Assembly (NCBI GenBank): GCA_028864975.1
Contig: JAGWLG010000024.1
Coordinates: forward strand, 1-52,970
Length of the DNA: 52,970 bases
Source: Thermoplasmata archaeon
Lineage (GTDB): Archaea; Thermoplasmatota; Thermoplasmata; Lutacidiplasmatales; UBA184
Direction of reading: 5' to 3'
Shown: in pieces, positions 1 to 8,985 of the stretch
Layout of the letters: every line of letters begins with the position of its first letter
How positions within the stretch are numbered: position 1 is the first letter of the stretch
The notes under the pieces: model-generated
What the model was told of the DNA's origin: nothing
Databases searched by the model: none
The model's input: the letters and a program-made list of their open reading frames with translations, nothing else
Translations under genes and position numbers: made by a program

Positions 1-38
1 CGCCTGCTCCGTTCGACGGGGGGGCAGTGGAGACGCAG

Positions 39-72
39 CATGGGAGTCCCTCGGTCGCCGAGGACTCCCATG
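39..72. repeat. Strong 15-bp hairpin downstream of the first surface-protein gene
   Basis: The arms 39-54 and 58-72 are reverse complements (catgggagtcc...ggactcccatg, continued by ctcgg/ccgag) with one bulged C and a three-base loop. It lies about 200 bases beyond the stop of the minus-strand surface protein, so it could be a transcript-end structure, an element end or a regulatory hairpin. No T-run follows it, so it is not a typical archaeal terminator. Confidence 0.6.
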
Positions 73-268
73 TCGGAGAACTACGCAACAACGCGAAGAA
101 CGCCGAGCGCGCCACTGCCCTACCCTACCGTCGAGGCCTCCCCACGAGGATGCGAACGGTGGCGCGCAACCGGTACGAGACCCGGTGCATCGTCCGCCAG
201 CAGGCCGCCGTGACCGACAACCGGTTAGATGGTCCGTCCGAGAGTGCTGGGATCGTGTCCGAGCGGAA

Positions 269-3200
269 CTACTCGGGCTCGACCTCGCCGTCCTCCTTCG
301 CGAGGGAGGTGGTCACGGGATCGCCTTTCGTCTCCGAGCTGGAGGGTCCAGCTTCGGACGTGGGTCCTGGAGCGGAGCCCGAGCCCTTCGGGGAGGGTTC
401 CCCGGCCTCGGGCCCCACCTTCGGAGTCTCCCGCTTCCTCCTCCGCCGTTCGTAGATCGCCCACGCCAGCAATAGTGGCACCAGGGCGCCTACGCTCGCC
501 AGTAGGGCGATCTCCCACGTCGCGAGCCCAGGGGACCCGCCGCCTCCTTGTCGCCCGGTCGGGGGGAGCGGAGCAAAGGAGATCATCTGAGCAGCGGAGG
601 TCCCGTTCACGCTCTTCGTGAACGAGGAGGGGGTAGCGGAATACCCCGTGACGTTCACGACCTCCCCGTCGTACGTTCCGTTGAGCTCCTGGAACGTCAT
701 CGAGCTGCCCATCGTGGAGTTCGTCACTCCGTTCACGGTGACCGACCAGCGGACGCCGGAAGGAAGTCCGGTCTCGGTGACGGATAGGGTGTAGGTGAGC
801 TCGAAGATGGCCGTCTCGTTGACCGGTCCCTCCATCGTGGCCCGCCCGGTATCGGCGGACCCCGTGTAGCTTCCAGGCCCGAGGCCGCTCCAAGCGACGA
901 AGACGCGGTCTCCCTTCGCGAGAGCGGACAGGGGCACGATGGACCCCCAAACGTACCACCCCCCTCCAGGTGACACGACCGAAGCCCCGGCGGCCTTGGC
1001 GTTCACCGTCAGCAGATACGAGGGGATGTAGACCAGCGGGACCGTCAAGTTCCCGTTCCCGAGGGCGAACGAACCGGACGAAACGTTCACCTCGTAAAGG
1101 GAGCCCCATCCCACGGCGATCGACGTCGCGACGGAGAAGGTGTAGGACCCTTGGGGTTCCAGGAAGGTGAGGGTGTTCGTGGTTCCGTTATGAGACGCCC
1201 CGTTCACCGAGACCCACCACAGCTCTCCCGCAGGAAGTCCGGTCTCCACGAAGGCGACGGTCAGGCGGAGGAGAGAGAAGGTGATGTTGGTGTCGATCGT
1301 GAGCCCCTGGACGTTGAGGGTCCCGGCGGCGGGGCTGACCGTCGTCCCCCGCACCGGCATCACCGTGTAGACATACGTGCCGTTGGGCTCGTAGAAGGTG
1401 AGCGAGCTCAGGGACGTGGTGATCGAGGTGGCGCCGAGCGTCACCGTCCAGTTCGTCCCGGCGGCGAGCCCGGTGCGGTCGAACACCACGGGATAGAGCG
1501 CCGGCGTCGCCGGTGCGATGAAGGTGACCGACCCGGACATCTGGTTCGCGACGACGATCTCGCCGTTCACGGGGTCCCATGCGACGTCGGTGGGATCCGA
1601 CCCGACGGGGATGGAGATGGACGGCCTCCCGTCGTTGCCCACGATGACGCTCACGTTGTCCGACCCGGAGTTCGCGACGTAGACCTCCCCGGTCACCGGG
1701 TCGATCGCGACGCTGTCCGGCTGATGCCCGACGGGGATGGACCCCAGCGGGCTCCCGGTCGAGCCGTTGAGGATGGTCACATTGTCCGACCCCTCGTTCG
1801 CGACGTAGATCCGGCCGTTCAAGGGGTCCACCGCGGCGTCGTACGGCACGTTCCCGACCCCAATGGATCCCACGACGCGGTCCGTGGTCCCGTTGATCAC
1901 CGTCAGGTCGTTCGAGTTCCAGTCGGTCACGTAGAGGTACCCTGTCGAGTTGTCGAGGGCGATGGCGTTGGGCCCAAAGGAGGTGTTGATGGGACGCAGC
2001 TGTCCGAGGGTGGAAGGGTCGAGGACGCTGACGTTGTTCGATCCGGTGTCCGCCACGTAGAGGAGCCCGTTCCGCCCGTCGTAGGTGACCCCTCGAGGTC
2101 CCAGACCCACGGGTACGTGGCTCACCTCGCGCCGGAGGGTCGGGTCGACCACCACGAGGTTGTTCCCGCCGTACAGGACGCTGTACTGGGTCGCGTAGAA
2201 GAGGCCGGTCGCGGGGTCGAAGGCGATCCCGTAGGGGTTCCCTCCGATGGGATCCCAGCCCAGCGAAACGTTCCCCACGAGGTGATGCGTCCTCCCATCG
2301 ATCAGGCAAAGGTCGTTCCCCTGGGAGTTGGTCACGGCGAGGCTCCCCGAGCGAAGGTCGAAGGCCATGAGGTCCGGGGTCGTGCCAAGGGTCGTGTTGC
2401 CCACGGCGGTCTCGCGGGTCCCGTCGATCGCTGTCACGTTGTTCGACCCGAAGTTGACGGCGTAGAGCTCCGCGTTGCGGCTGTCGAAGGCCACGTCCGC
2501 AGGGAAGAGCCCCGTGGCCACGTTCCCCTGCACGGTGTTCGTCGAAGTATCGATGACGCTGACGTTGATCAGTCCCTCGCTGGTGGCGTAGACGTTCCCG
2601 TTCGCCGGGTCGTAGGCGATCCCCGTGGGATAGGCGTTGAGCCCTCCCCCGACGAGGATGGTCGCGACCACCGAGTTCGTGGCGCCGTTCACCACGCTGA
2701 CCGCGTTCCCGTAGGAATCGGTGACGTACAGGTCGCCGTTCGCCACGTCGAAGGCGATGGCGTACGGGTAGGAGAGCGGGCCCAGCGGCACCGCGGGCCC
2801 GGTCAACCAGGTCGTCCCATTGATGGCGGTCAGGTTCCCCGAGTAGAGCGAGCTCACGTAGATGGCCCCGGTCGTGGTGTCGAACCCGATCCCAAAGGGG
2901 TCGAGAAGCCCGGAGATGGACCCCATGAGGCGGTCAGTCGTGCCGTTGATGACGCTGACGTTGGCCGAGTGCCAGTTGGTGACGAAGATCTCCCCGTTCC
3001 GGGAGTCGAGGGCCAGCCCCCAAGGGGAGCTCCCCACCTGGACCTGTCCGACGAGAAGGTCCGTGGAGGCGTTGAGGATGCTCACGACGTCGGTGGAACC
3101 GATAGCGGCATACACGAGATGGTTCAGACGGTCGTACAGGATCGTGCCTGGAGACGCCCCCACGGGGACCGTGTCGAGGACCTGAAGGGATGTCGCGTTC

Positions 3201-3640
3201 AACACCGAGATCAGGTCGCTTCCGGAGTCGACCACGAAGACCTTGCCGTCCCTGGGGTCGACAGCGACCGATTGGGGGGCGAGGCCGTTCGCCGGCAGGA
3301 AGTTCCCCGGTAGGAGGGAGCCGTTGGAGAGGACCAAGGTGCTCGTCACCTGGTTTCCCCCGTCCGGACGGGGGGTCGCAGGTCCCGCCGAGGGCGTCGG
3401 GGCGGACGACGACGGTGACGGGTAGGGAGATGGCGCGCCCGTCAGGGTCGCGGCGAGGGTTGGGGAGGGCACCGGCGCTTCCGCCGCGAGGAGCTGGGTC
3501 GCCCCGGCCTCGCGCGTGGCCACCCCGGGGGCGAACATGACGGCCGCCAGCAGGAAAGCAAGGCCCGGCGCGATGCCGGGGGGCGCCGACCGGCGACGGG
3601 GAAGGGGCCGGCTCCTCTGCACAGCGCGCCGCAAGCTCAT
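269..3640 (-). CDS. YVTN beta-propeller surface protein with ETGLPxG repeats and C-terminal membrane anchor
   Basis: A 1123-residue exported protein. The N-terminus is basic then hydrophobic (about residues 25-45), consistent with a signal peptide. From about residue 95 to 700 it carries many propeller blades of the form DPxNGxVYVANxxSxNVSVINGTT (YVTN family). Three modules with the motif (V/F)xETGLPxGxxWxVxxNG follow, with an InlB-B-repeat-like segment between the second and third (GLGPGSYTG...NETAIF). A single membrane span (IALLASVGALVPLLLAWAIY) precedes an arginine-rich stretch and a short acidic/Ser-Pro tail, so the bulk is outside and the tail inside. A TATA-like box lies about 31 bases upstream of the ATG, supporting this start. 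YVTN proteins are commonly surface-layer or adhesion proteins; ligand and exact role cannot be read from sequence. Confidence 0.88.
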   Translation of the reverse strand: MSLRRAVQRSRPLPRRRSAPPGIAPGLAFLLAAVMFAPGVATREAGATQLLAAEAPVPSPTLAATLTGAPSPYPSPSSSAPTPSAGPATPRPDGGNQVTSTLVLSNGSLLPGNFLPANGLAPQSVAVDPRDGKVFVVDSGSDLISVLNATSLQVLDTVPVGASPGTILYDRLNHLVYAAIGSTDVVSILNASTDLLVGQVQVGSSPWGLALDSRNGEIFVTNWHSANVSVINGTTDRLMGSISGLLDPFGIGFDTTTGAIYVSSLYSGNLTAINGTTWLTGPAVPLGPLSYPYAIAFDVANGDLYVTDSYGNAVSVVNGATNSVVATILVGGGLNAYPTGIAYDPANGNVYATSEGLINVSVIDTSTNTVQGNVATGLFPADVAFDSRNAELYAVNFGSNNVTAIDGTRETAVGNTTLGTTPDLMAFDLRSGSLAVTNSQGNDLCLIDGRTHHLVGNVSLGWDPIGGNPYGIAFDPATGLFYATQYSVLYGGNNLVVVDPTLRREVSHVPVGLGPRGVTYDGRNGLLYVADTGSNNVSVLDPSTLGQLRPINTSFGPNAIALDNSTGYLYVTDWNSNDLTVINGTTDRVVGSIGVGNVPYDAAVDPLNGRIYVANEGSDNVTILNGSTGSPLGSIPVGHQPDSVAIDPVTGEVYVANSGSDNVSVIVGNDGRPSISIPVGSDPTDVAWDPVNGEIVVANQMSGSVTFIAPATPALYPVVFDRTGLAAGTNWTVTLGATSITTSLSSLTFYEPNGTYVYTVMPVRGTTVSPAAGTLNVQGLTIDTNITFSLLRLTVAFVETGLPAGELWWVSVNGASHNGTTNTLTFLEPQGSYTFSVATSIAVGWGSLYEVNVSSGSFALGNGNLTVPLVYIPSYLLTVNAKAAGASVVSPGGGWYVWGSIVPLSALAKGDRVFVAWSGLGPGSYTGSADTGRATMEGPVNETAIFELTYTLSVTETGLPSGVRWSVTVNGVTNSTMGSSMTFQELNGTYDGEVVNVTGYSATPSSFTKSVNGTSAAQMISFAPLPPTGRQGGGGSPGLATWEIALLASVGALVPLLLAWAIYERRRRKRETPKVGPEAGEPSPKGSGSAPGPTSEAGPSSSETKGDPVTTSLAKEDGEVEPE

Positions 3641-3667
3641 GCGTGATGCGGACGAGCCCTTCTTCCG

Positions 3668-3675
3668 AATTAAGC
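3668..3675 (-). promoter_or_regulatory. TATA-like box for the YVTN surface protein
   Basis: Read on the minus strand this is cttaattc, the only AT-rich run in the intergenic stretch. It is centred about 31 bases upstream of the ATG at 3640, the spacing expected for an archaeal promoter with a very short leader. No clear BRE was assigned. Confidence 0.5.
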
Positions 3676-3880
3676 CACCGCGTCACCCGCACGTAGCGCC
3701 AGGAGGCGCTGGGACGCTCTTGCTCCGCCAGTACAGGTCAAACCCGGCCCACGTGAAGGTGGTCTTCAGGGGGAAAGAAGTCGCGGACGTGTTCGGGCGT
3801 GGGGGTCCTCCGCGGGTCCGAGGTGTGGGCGTGAGCACCGCCGAAAGGTCCATGCTCGACCCCCGCTACCGAGGCTGAGC

Positions 3881-4339
3881 ATGACCAAGGTCTACATCGA
3901 GACGTCGGCGTTGAGTCGGTACTACGACGACGAGGACCCGGTCCGTCGAGACCCCACCCGAGCCTTCTTCGGGCGCGTGGCGAGGAGAGAACTCGATGCG
4001 GTCACCTCCGAGACGACAGTCGCCGAGATCCGACGTTCGGCTCCCGACCTTGCAGTCCGTCTCGAGGCTCTGATCGCCGCCCTTGGCCTCGCCATTCTCC
4101 CTGAGTCCCGTGAAACGGACGAGCTCGCTCAAGCCTACATCAACGCTCGCATCATCCCGGTTGATGAGCCCGAGGACGCTGTTCACGTTGCGCTCGCGGT
4201 CCTCCATCGAGTGGACGTCGTCGCGACTTGGAACCTCAAGCACATGGCGAACTTCAGGGCGATCACGGCCGTGAACAAGCTCAATACGGAGAGAGGCCTT
4301 CCTCGTATCGAGATCCTGACCCCGGAGCAAATCCCATGA
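3881..4339 (+). CDS. PIN-domain toxin of the YIETS type (VapC-like)
   Basis: A 152-residue protein whose start (VYIETSALSRYYDDE) and late motif (TWNLKHMANF) match the PIN-like family with Glu in place of the first Asp. The acidic residues expected for metal binding are visible: E8, the Glu in TTVAEI, and the Asp in EPEDAVHVALA. Such proteins are ribonucleases, usually toxins of type II toxin-antitoxin pairs. The stop overlaps the start of the next gene (ATGA), so the two are probably translated together, with toxin first. No clear TATA box is seen upstream. Confidence 0.8.
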   Translation: MTKVYIETSALSRYYDDEDPVRRDPTRAFFGRVARRELDAVTSETTVAEIRRSAPDLAVRLEALIAALGLAILPESRETDELAQAYINARIIPVDEPEDAVHVALAVLHRVDVVATWNLKHMANFRAITAVNKLNTERGLPRIEILTPEQIP

Positions 4340-4611
4340 CGGACGAGTGTGGGCCAAACTTCCCGGAGTGGCTTCTGAAGGCCCGGCGGGAGTCCGCGCG
4401 CCTATGGTCGACGCAGACTACGGAGGAGCGGATTGCGGGGACCCACAAGGCGGCCCAAGAGGCCCTTCGGCAGGGGGCGGAGTGGCGGGAAACTCATCCA
4501 GACGAGTTCGCCCGGTTGAAGCGAGAACTTCTGGAGGCCGGGACTCGGCCCCCCTCATCCGCGCGGTCCAGTCCTCACCGCCGAAGGGGACGTCAGCCCT
4601 CCGGCGCTTGA
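4336..4611 (+). CDS. Putative antitoxin partner of the upstream PIN protein
   Basis: A 91-residue, helix-rich, strongly charged protein starting MTDECGPNFPEW. Its ATG overlaps the PIN stop codon by four bases (ATGA). The open frame extends further upstream inside the PIN gene but that part is out of frame with a real gene and was dropped. The central segment (TTEERIAGTHKAAQEALRQ) resembles the short antitoxins that follow YIETS-type PIN genes, where a small helical protein wraps the toxin. The last 20 residues are Arg/Ser/Pro-rich and may be poorly conserved. The assignment rests on position and size more than on a diagnostic motif. Confidence 0.6.
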   Translation: MTDECGPNFPEWLLKARRESARLWSTQTTEERIAGTHKAAQEALRQGAEWRETHPDEFARLKRELLEAGTRPPSSARSSPHRRRGRQPSGA

Positions 4612-4912
4612 GCGCTGGCGCCAAAGCGTCGTCTTCGGACGTTCGCCCCTCGGAACGCGGCCTGGGCACTCCCGTCGCCCGCGCTCGATCGCAACGCAAA
4701 GGGCTGGCTCCACAGTCGCGCCGCACTTCTCCCCCCTGGACACGCCTTCCCCGAGGGAAGGTCGATGGCCCGGTCGGGCCCGGGCCCGTCCGCCCAGCGG
4801 CACGCCCGCCACCTCCGGCTGCCGACCCAATAGGGTGGGCGCCGTGCGCGGCGAGGGCCCCTGCCGACCGAAGCGCGGCCACGGACGGCACCGATCGCGG
4901 CCGGGATGCGAA

Positions 4913-4918
4913 GATATA
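4913..4918 (+). promoter_or_regulatory. TATA-like box setting the start of the YVTN/Ig protein
   Basis: gatata lies 24-29 bases upstream of the GTG at 4942. It falls inside the first codons of the longer frame that begins with ATG 4906, so transcription would begin too late for that ATG. The 300 bases from 4612 to here show no gene or RNA that I can recognise. Confidence 0.55.
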
Positions 4919-4941
4919 GGCGCCCCGGCGGTTCCTCGGGC

Positions 4942-7900
4942 GTGGCACCGGAACGGACCGGCCGGCTCAGAGCCGCTCCACCCTTCCCAAGACGGGCGGC
5001 CCCCCGGGCGGCATTGCTCGGCCGTCTGGTCATCCTCTTGGTGCTGGGCCTCCCCCTCCTCGCGGCCCTCGCCCAAGGCATCGACGGCGCGAGCGGGGCG
5101 GCGGCGAGGACGTACCCTCCATGGGGTCTGCCCTCCGGTCTCTCGGACCGGACGGTCCCGGGTGGCGGCGGCCCTCCCTGTGTCGCGCCAGGGACGACAG
5201 CACATCCCTGTGGCTCCGCCCCCCAGCTTCGGCCGCATCATCCCGACGGGGCTGGTACCGTGATCGCGACGATCCCGGTCGGGTGCGGTCCTTTCGGCGC
5301 GGACTACGACCCCGCCCTGGGGGAGGTCTTCGTCGGGAACTCTTGCGGGGACTCGTTGAGCGTGATCTCGGCCGCGAGCCAGTCGGTCGTCGCCACCATC
5401 GCGCTGGGAAGCGGCAACGATGCGGAGGGTGTCGCCTACGACACCTCCAATGGGTACGTCTACACGGCCAATCCCGGGTCGGGGACCATCAGTGTCGTCG
5501 ACGCCGCCACGAACTCCGTCCTGGCGACGCTCCCCGGGGGGTACTTCCCCTGGGGGATCGCCTACGATGACCGCAACAGCGAGGTGTACGTGGCCAACGA
5601 CGGGGCGGGGAACACGGTCAAGGCGGTCGCGGGGCTGAGCCTCGTCGGCGGCATCAACGTGGGGAGCAGCCCTGACGGGGTCACCTACGACGGCGAGAAC
5701 GGCTACGTCTACACGGCGAACAGCGGCACGCACACCCTCTCCATCATCTCCGGGGCGACCAACAGCGTGGTCGGGACCCTCTACTTCTCCGGCTGGTTCC
5801 CCTACTGGGTCGCCTACGGGGCCAAGAGCGGGGACGTCTATGTGGCGGACTCCGCCACCGCGACCGTCTGGGTGGTCTCGGGCTATACCAATGCGCTCGT
5901 CGCCACCATCCCCATGCCCTCACCGACGATCGAGATGGCCTACGACAGCGGGAACAACGATGCCTACGCCACGGCGGGCTGCTACATCGCCTCGGCCGCC
6001 GTCTACGTCATCAACGGCTCGACCAACAGCTACCTCACCTCGATCCCGGTGGGGACGAACCCCTGCGGCATCGCCTACGACCCCGTCAACGGCGACCTCT
6101 ACGTCGCGAACTCCGGGTCCAACACGGTGAGCGTCATCTCCACCTCGAACCCCGTCTCCTCGGTCCCTTCGGCCGCCCCGGCGAGCGTGGACCTCTCCCA
6201 GTCCACCACGTTCACGACCAGCCCGGGCGGTGGGGTGCCCCCCTACACCTACGTATGGAACGGTCTCCCCTCGGGCTGCCTCTCCTCCAGCACGCCGTCG
6301 CTCTCTTGCACCCCGAGCGCCACCGGGACCTCCCACGTGTCGGTCTCGATCACGGACTCAACGGGCGCGACCACGACGAGCGGGGCCCTGACCTTCCACG
6401 TCTACCCCGACCCCATGGTGAGCCCTCCCAGGGCCACGCCCGTTTCGGCCGACGTGAACCAATCGGTGGTCTTCAACACCACGGCCAGGGGGGGCACGGG
6501 AAGCTACCCCGCCTTCTCGTGGACCCCATCGTCGCCGGGCTTGGGATGCGTCCTCGGGAGCTCGAACAACATCACCTGCACTCCGACCGCAGCGGGGACC
6601 TACACGGTCGGCGTCTCGGTGACCGACACGAACTCCTGCAGCTCCGGGACCCCCGGGTCGTGCACCGCCTCGCCCACCCCCTCGGGGTCCTTCGTCGTTT
6701 ACGCGGACCCGACGCTGGGAGCGCCCACGGCCTCCCCCCCGATCATCGACGCCGGGCAGACCGTGAACTTCTCCTCTGCCGCGCCGGGGGGTGGCCTCGC
6801 CCCCTTCCGGTACAGCTGGTCCGGATTGCCGGCGAGCTGTACCAGCTCGAGCGGTCCTGTGGACTCCTGCACCCCGGCGAGCGGAGGGACCTTCAGCATC
6901 ACCGACACCGCGACGGACGCGAACGGGGTCTCCGTCACGAGTCCAGCCCTCTCCTTCACCGTCAACAGCACGCTCGCCATCTCCCTGGGCTCGACCGTGA
7001 GCGTGCTGGACCTGGGCCAGTCGGTGTCGTTCCGTGTCTACGCAGGGTTCGGCTCCCCTCCCTACTCGTACTACTGGAGCCCGGTAACGGGGTTAGGCTG
7101 CGCCCCCTCCACGGGGAGCGCGCTCAACTGTACTCCCGTCCAGAACGGAACGCTCGGCGTCACCGTGGTGGTTCACGATGCTGCTGGCAAGCGGGTCGCC
7201 GCCTCGCAGAGCGTGACGGTGAACTCGGACCCCATGGTCCGTCTTAGCGGTCCGAGCGCCACGGACCTAGGTCGGGTCGTAGTGCTCTCCGCGAACGGGT
7301 CGGGGGGAACCTCCCCGTACTACTTCCGGTGGGGAGCTCCCGGTGCCCTGGGCTGCGCCCCCTCCTTGACCAAGAACCTCACCTGCGTTCCCACGGCGGC
7401 GGGCGTGGACGCGGTCGACGTGGTCTTGACCGACCGCGTCGGCGAGACCGACACCGTCGCATTCACGGTGACCGTGAACGCTCTCCCCTCGGTCACCCTG
7501 ACGGGGTCGAACACCACCGACGTGAACACCCCGGTGGCCTACACCGCGGTGCCGGCGCAGGGTACGGCTCCGTACGTCTACGCCTGGACCTCACCCCCGC
7601 AGATGGGATGCGTCCCCTCGACGAACAAGAGCCTGTCATGCACCCCGACCGTGAGAGGGAACTACACGCTCAAGGTCCAGGTCACGGACCGCGCAGGGGT
7701 CACGGTCACGGCCCTCCGGACGGTCTCGGTCAACCCCCCGCTCGAGCTCGTGCTCTATGCTCCCTGGACCGTCGACGCGCCCGGGTCCTTCGAGGCGCGG
7801 GTCCAGGTCTCCGGGGGGAGCTCGCCGTATGCGTTCTCCTGGGCCTATCCCGTGGGACTCGGGTGCGCCTCTTCCACCAACGCCACCCTGTCCTGCGACG

Positions 7901-8919
7901 CCAACGCGGGTGGACACTTCACCCTCGAGGTCAACGTGACCGACGCGACCCAGACCAACGCCACCGCCTCGGTCGTGGTCCACGTGGTCCCTCCACCGCC
8001 TCCACCTCCGACGCCCACGCTCCTCAACACGTTCCAGATCTGGTGGTGGGTCCCGGTGCTGGCGGCCGTTCTGCTGGCACTTCTCGTGGCCTTGGTGCTC
8101 CGTCCTCCACGCGAAAGTCTGGACGAACCGGAAGGGATCGATCGCGGGGGAAGCGAGGGCATGGGTCCGCCCTCGAAGGTCGTTCCCGCGCCCTCCGGGA
8201 GCCCGCCCTCGGGAGGGGAGACAGGGAAGGGCACGGAGCCCGCCGAGCACGACGAAGACGAGCTCCCCCACGACATTCGCGCGGCCGAGCCGAGCGCGGT
8301 CCCCTCCTCCTCATTCCTGGAGGTCGGCGGCCCAGGACAGCCCGCGGAACCTGTCGAGGTCGTCGCTCCCGGTCCCCCGCCCTCCGCCGCGGCCGAAGGT
8401 CTCCTCTGTCCGTCCTGCGGAGTTCCGGTGGCGACGGGGGCGAACTGTCCCTCGTGCGGGGCCTCCGTGAGCCTGCTCGCCCAACCCCGGCCCCTCTCCC
8501 CTGAGGAGCGAACGCTCCTGCGCTACCTCCGGCTCAAGCGGTCCCGCGAAGGGCCGGTGGGACCGCCTCTGGAGGCTCCTCCCCCCTCTTCACCCGAGCC
8601 CGTCGTCCCTCCACCTCCCCCTGCGCCGGAGGGGGTCGGGCCCGAGCCCGTGGTTCCCCCGCTCGCGATCCCCCCACCGCCTCCGGAGCGCAGAGGGTTC
8701 GCGCTTTGCCCGACCTGCGGGATGCCCCTAACTCGGCTCGACCAGGAGTGCTCGAACTGCAACCTCACCTCGCAGAACCTGATGACCATCTGGCCGAAAC
8801 CTGAGCCACCCCCGAGGAAGAGTTCGAAGGACCCTCCGACCAAGGATGGCGCTTCCCAGGAATCCGCACCAGCGGATCCCGTCAACGAGGCCGACGAGAG
8901 CGTCGAGGACGACGCCTGA
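4942..8919 (+). CDS. YVTN/Ig-like surface protein with two cytosolic zinc ribbons
   Basis: About 1325 residues if the GTG at 4942 is used. A hydrophobic signal segment (LVILLVLGLPLLAALA) is followed by YVTN-type propeller blades (for example VAYDTSNGYVYTANPGSGTISVVDA) and then about eight Ig-like domains. These share GGxxPYxYxW...GCxxSxxxxLxCTPxxxGT and TDxxG, with paired cysteines likely forming a disulfide. A proline run and one membrane span (WWWVPVLAAVLLALLVALVL, near residue 1030) follow. The cytosolic tail, about 290 residues, is Pro/Ser/Glu-rich and holds two zinc ribbons (CPSCGVPV...CPSCGAS near residue 1155; CPTCGMPL...CSNCN near 1255). The extracellular part is probably adhesive or ligand-binding. 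The zinc-ribbon tail is unusual for a surface protein and suggests a cytosolic partner. Confidence 0.87.
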   Translation: MAPERTGRLRAAPPFPRRAAPRAALLGRLVILLVLGLPLLAALAQGIDGASGAAARTYPPWGLPSGLSDRTVPGGGGPPCVAPGTTAHPCGSAPQLRPHHPDGAGTVIATIPVGCGPFGADYDPALGEVFVGNSCGDSLSVISAASQSVVATIALGSGNDAEGVAYDTSNGYVYTANPGSGTISVVDAATNSVLATLPGGYFPWGIAYDDRNSEVYVANDGAGNTVKAVAGLSLVGGINVGSSPDGVTYDGENGYVYTANSGTHTLSIISGATNSVVGTLYFSGWFPYWVAYGAKSGDVYVADSATATVWVVSGYTNALVATIPMPSPTIEMAYDSGNNDAYATAGCYIASAAVYVINGSTNSYLTSIPVGTNPCGIAYDPVNGDLYVANSGSNTVSVISTSNPVSSVPSAAPASVDLSQSTTFTTSPGGGVPPYTYVWNGLPSGCLSSSTPSLSCTPSATGTSHVSVSITDSTGATTTSGALTFHVYPDPMVSPPRATPVSADVNQSVVFNTTARGGTGSYPAFSWTPSSPGLGCVLGSSNNITCTPTAAGTYTVGVSVTDTNSCSSGTPGSCTASPTPSGSFVVYADPTLGAPTASPPIIDAGQTVNFSSAAPGGGLAPFRYSWSGLPASCTSSSGPVDSCTPASGGTFSITDTATDANGVSVTSPALSFTVNSTLAISLGSTVSVLDLGQSVSFRVYAGFGSPPYSYYWSPVTGLGCAPSTGSALNCTPVQNGTLGVTVVVHDAAGKRVAASQSVTVNSDPMVRLSGPSATDLGRVVVLSANGSGGTSPYYFRWGAPGALGCAPSLTKNLTCVPTAAGVDAVDVVLTDRVGETDTVAFTVTVNALPSVTLTGSNTTDVNTPVAYTAVPAQGTAPYVYAWTSPPQMGCVPSTNKSLSCTPTVRGNYTLKVQVTDRAGVTVTALRTVSVNPPLELVLYAPWTVDAPGSFEARVQVSGGSSPYAFSWAYPVGLGCASSTNATLSCDANAGGHFTLEVNVTDATQTNATASVVVHVVPPPPPPPTPTLLNTFQIWWWVPVLAAVLLALLVALVLRPPRESLDEPEGIDRGGSEGMGPPSKVVPAPSGSPPSGGETGKGTEPAEHDEDELPHDIRAAEPSAVPSSSFLEVGGPGQPAEPVEVVAPGPPPSAAAEGLLCPSCGVPVATGANCPSCGASVSLLAQPRPLSPEERTLLRYLRLKRSREGPVGPPLEAPPPSSPEPVVPPPPPAPEGVGPEPVVPPLAIPPPPPERRGFALCPTCGMPLTRLDQECSNCNLTSQNLMTIWPKPEPPPRKSSKDPPTKDGASQESAPADPVNEADESVEDDA

Positions 8920-8946
8920 AAAGGTGGCGCGCCCCGCTTCCCCACG

Positions 8947-8952
8947 TTTAAA
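8947..8952 (+). promoter_or_regulatory. TATA-like box for the gene at 8986
   Basis: tttaaa sits 34-39 bases before ATG 8986, so the third surface-protein gene has its own promoter although only 66 bases separate it from the gene before. Confidence 0.55.
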
Positions 8953-8985
8953 TGGAAGGAACGAGCTTGCATGTCATGATGTAGC

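Noticed and set aside
1151..3313. 720-residue open frame opposite the first surface-protein gene
   Set aside because: It is antisense to a clearly coding YVTN protein, rich in Arg/Gly/Val with no family motif, and is a by-product of high GC content. The same holds for the long antisense frames at 9019-11322 and 19518-21626.
4906..4941. Upstream ATG of the YVTN/Ig protein
   Set aside because: The probable TATA box lies inside these codons; GTG 4942 fits the promoter spacing and signal peptide better.
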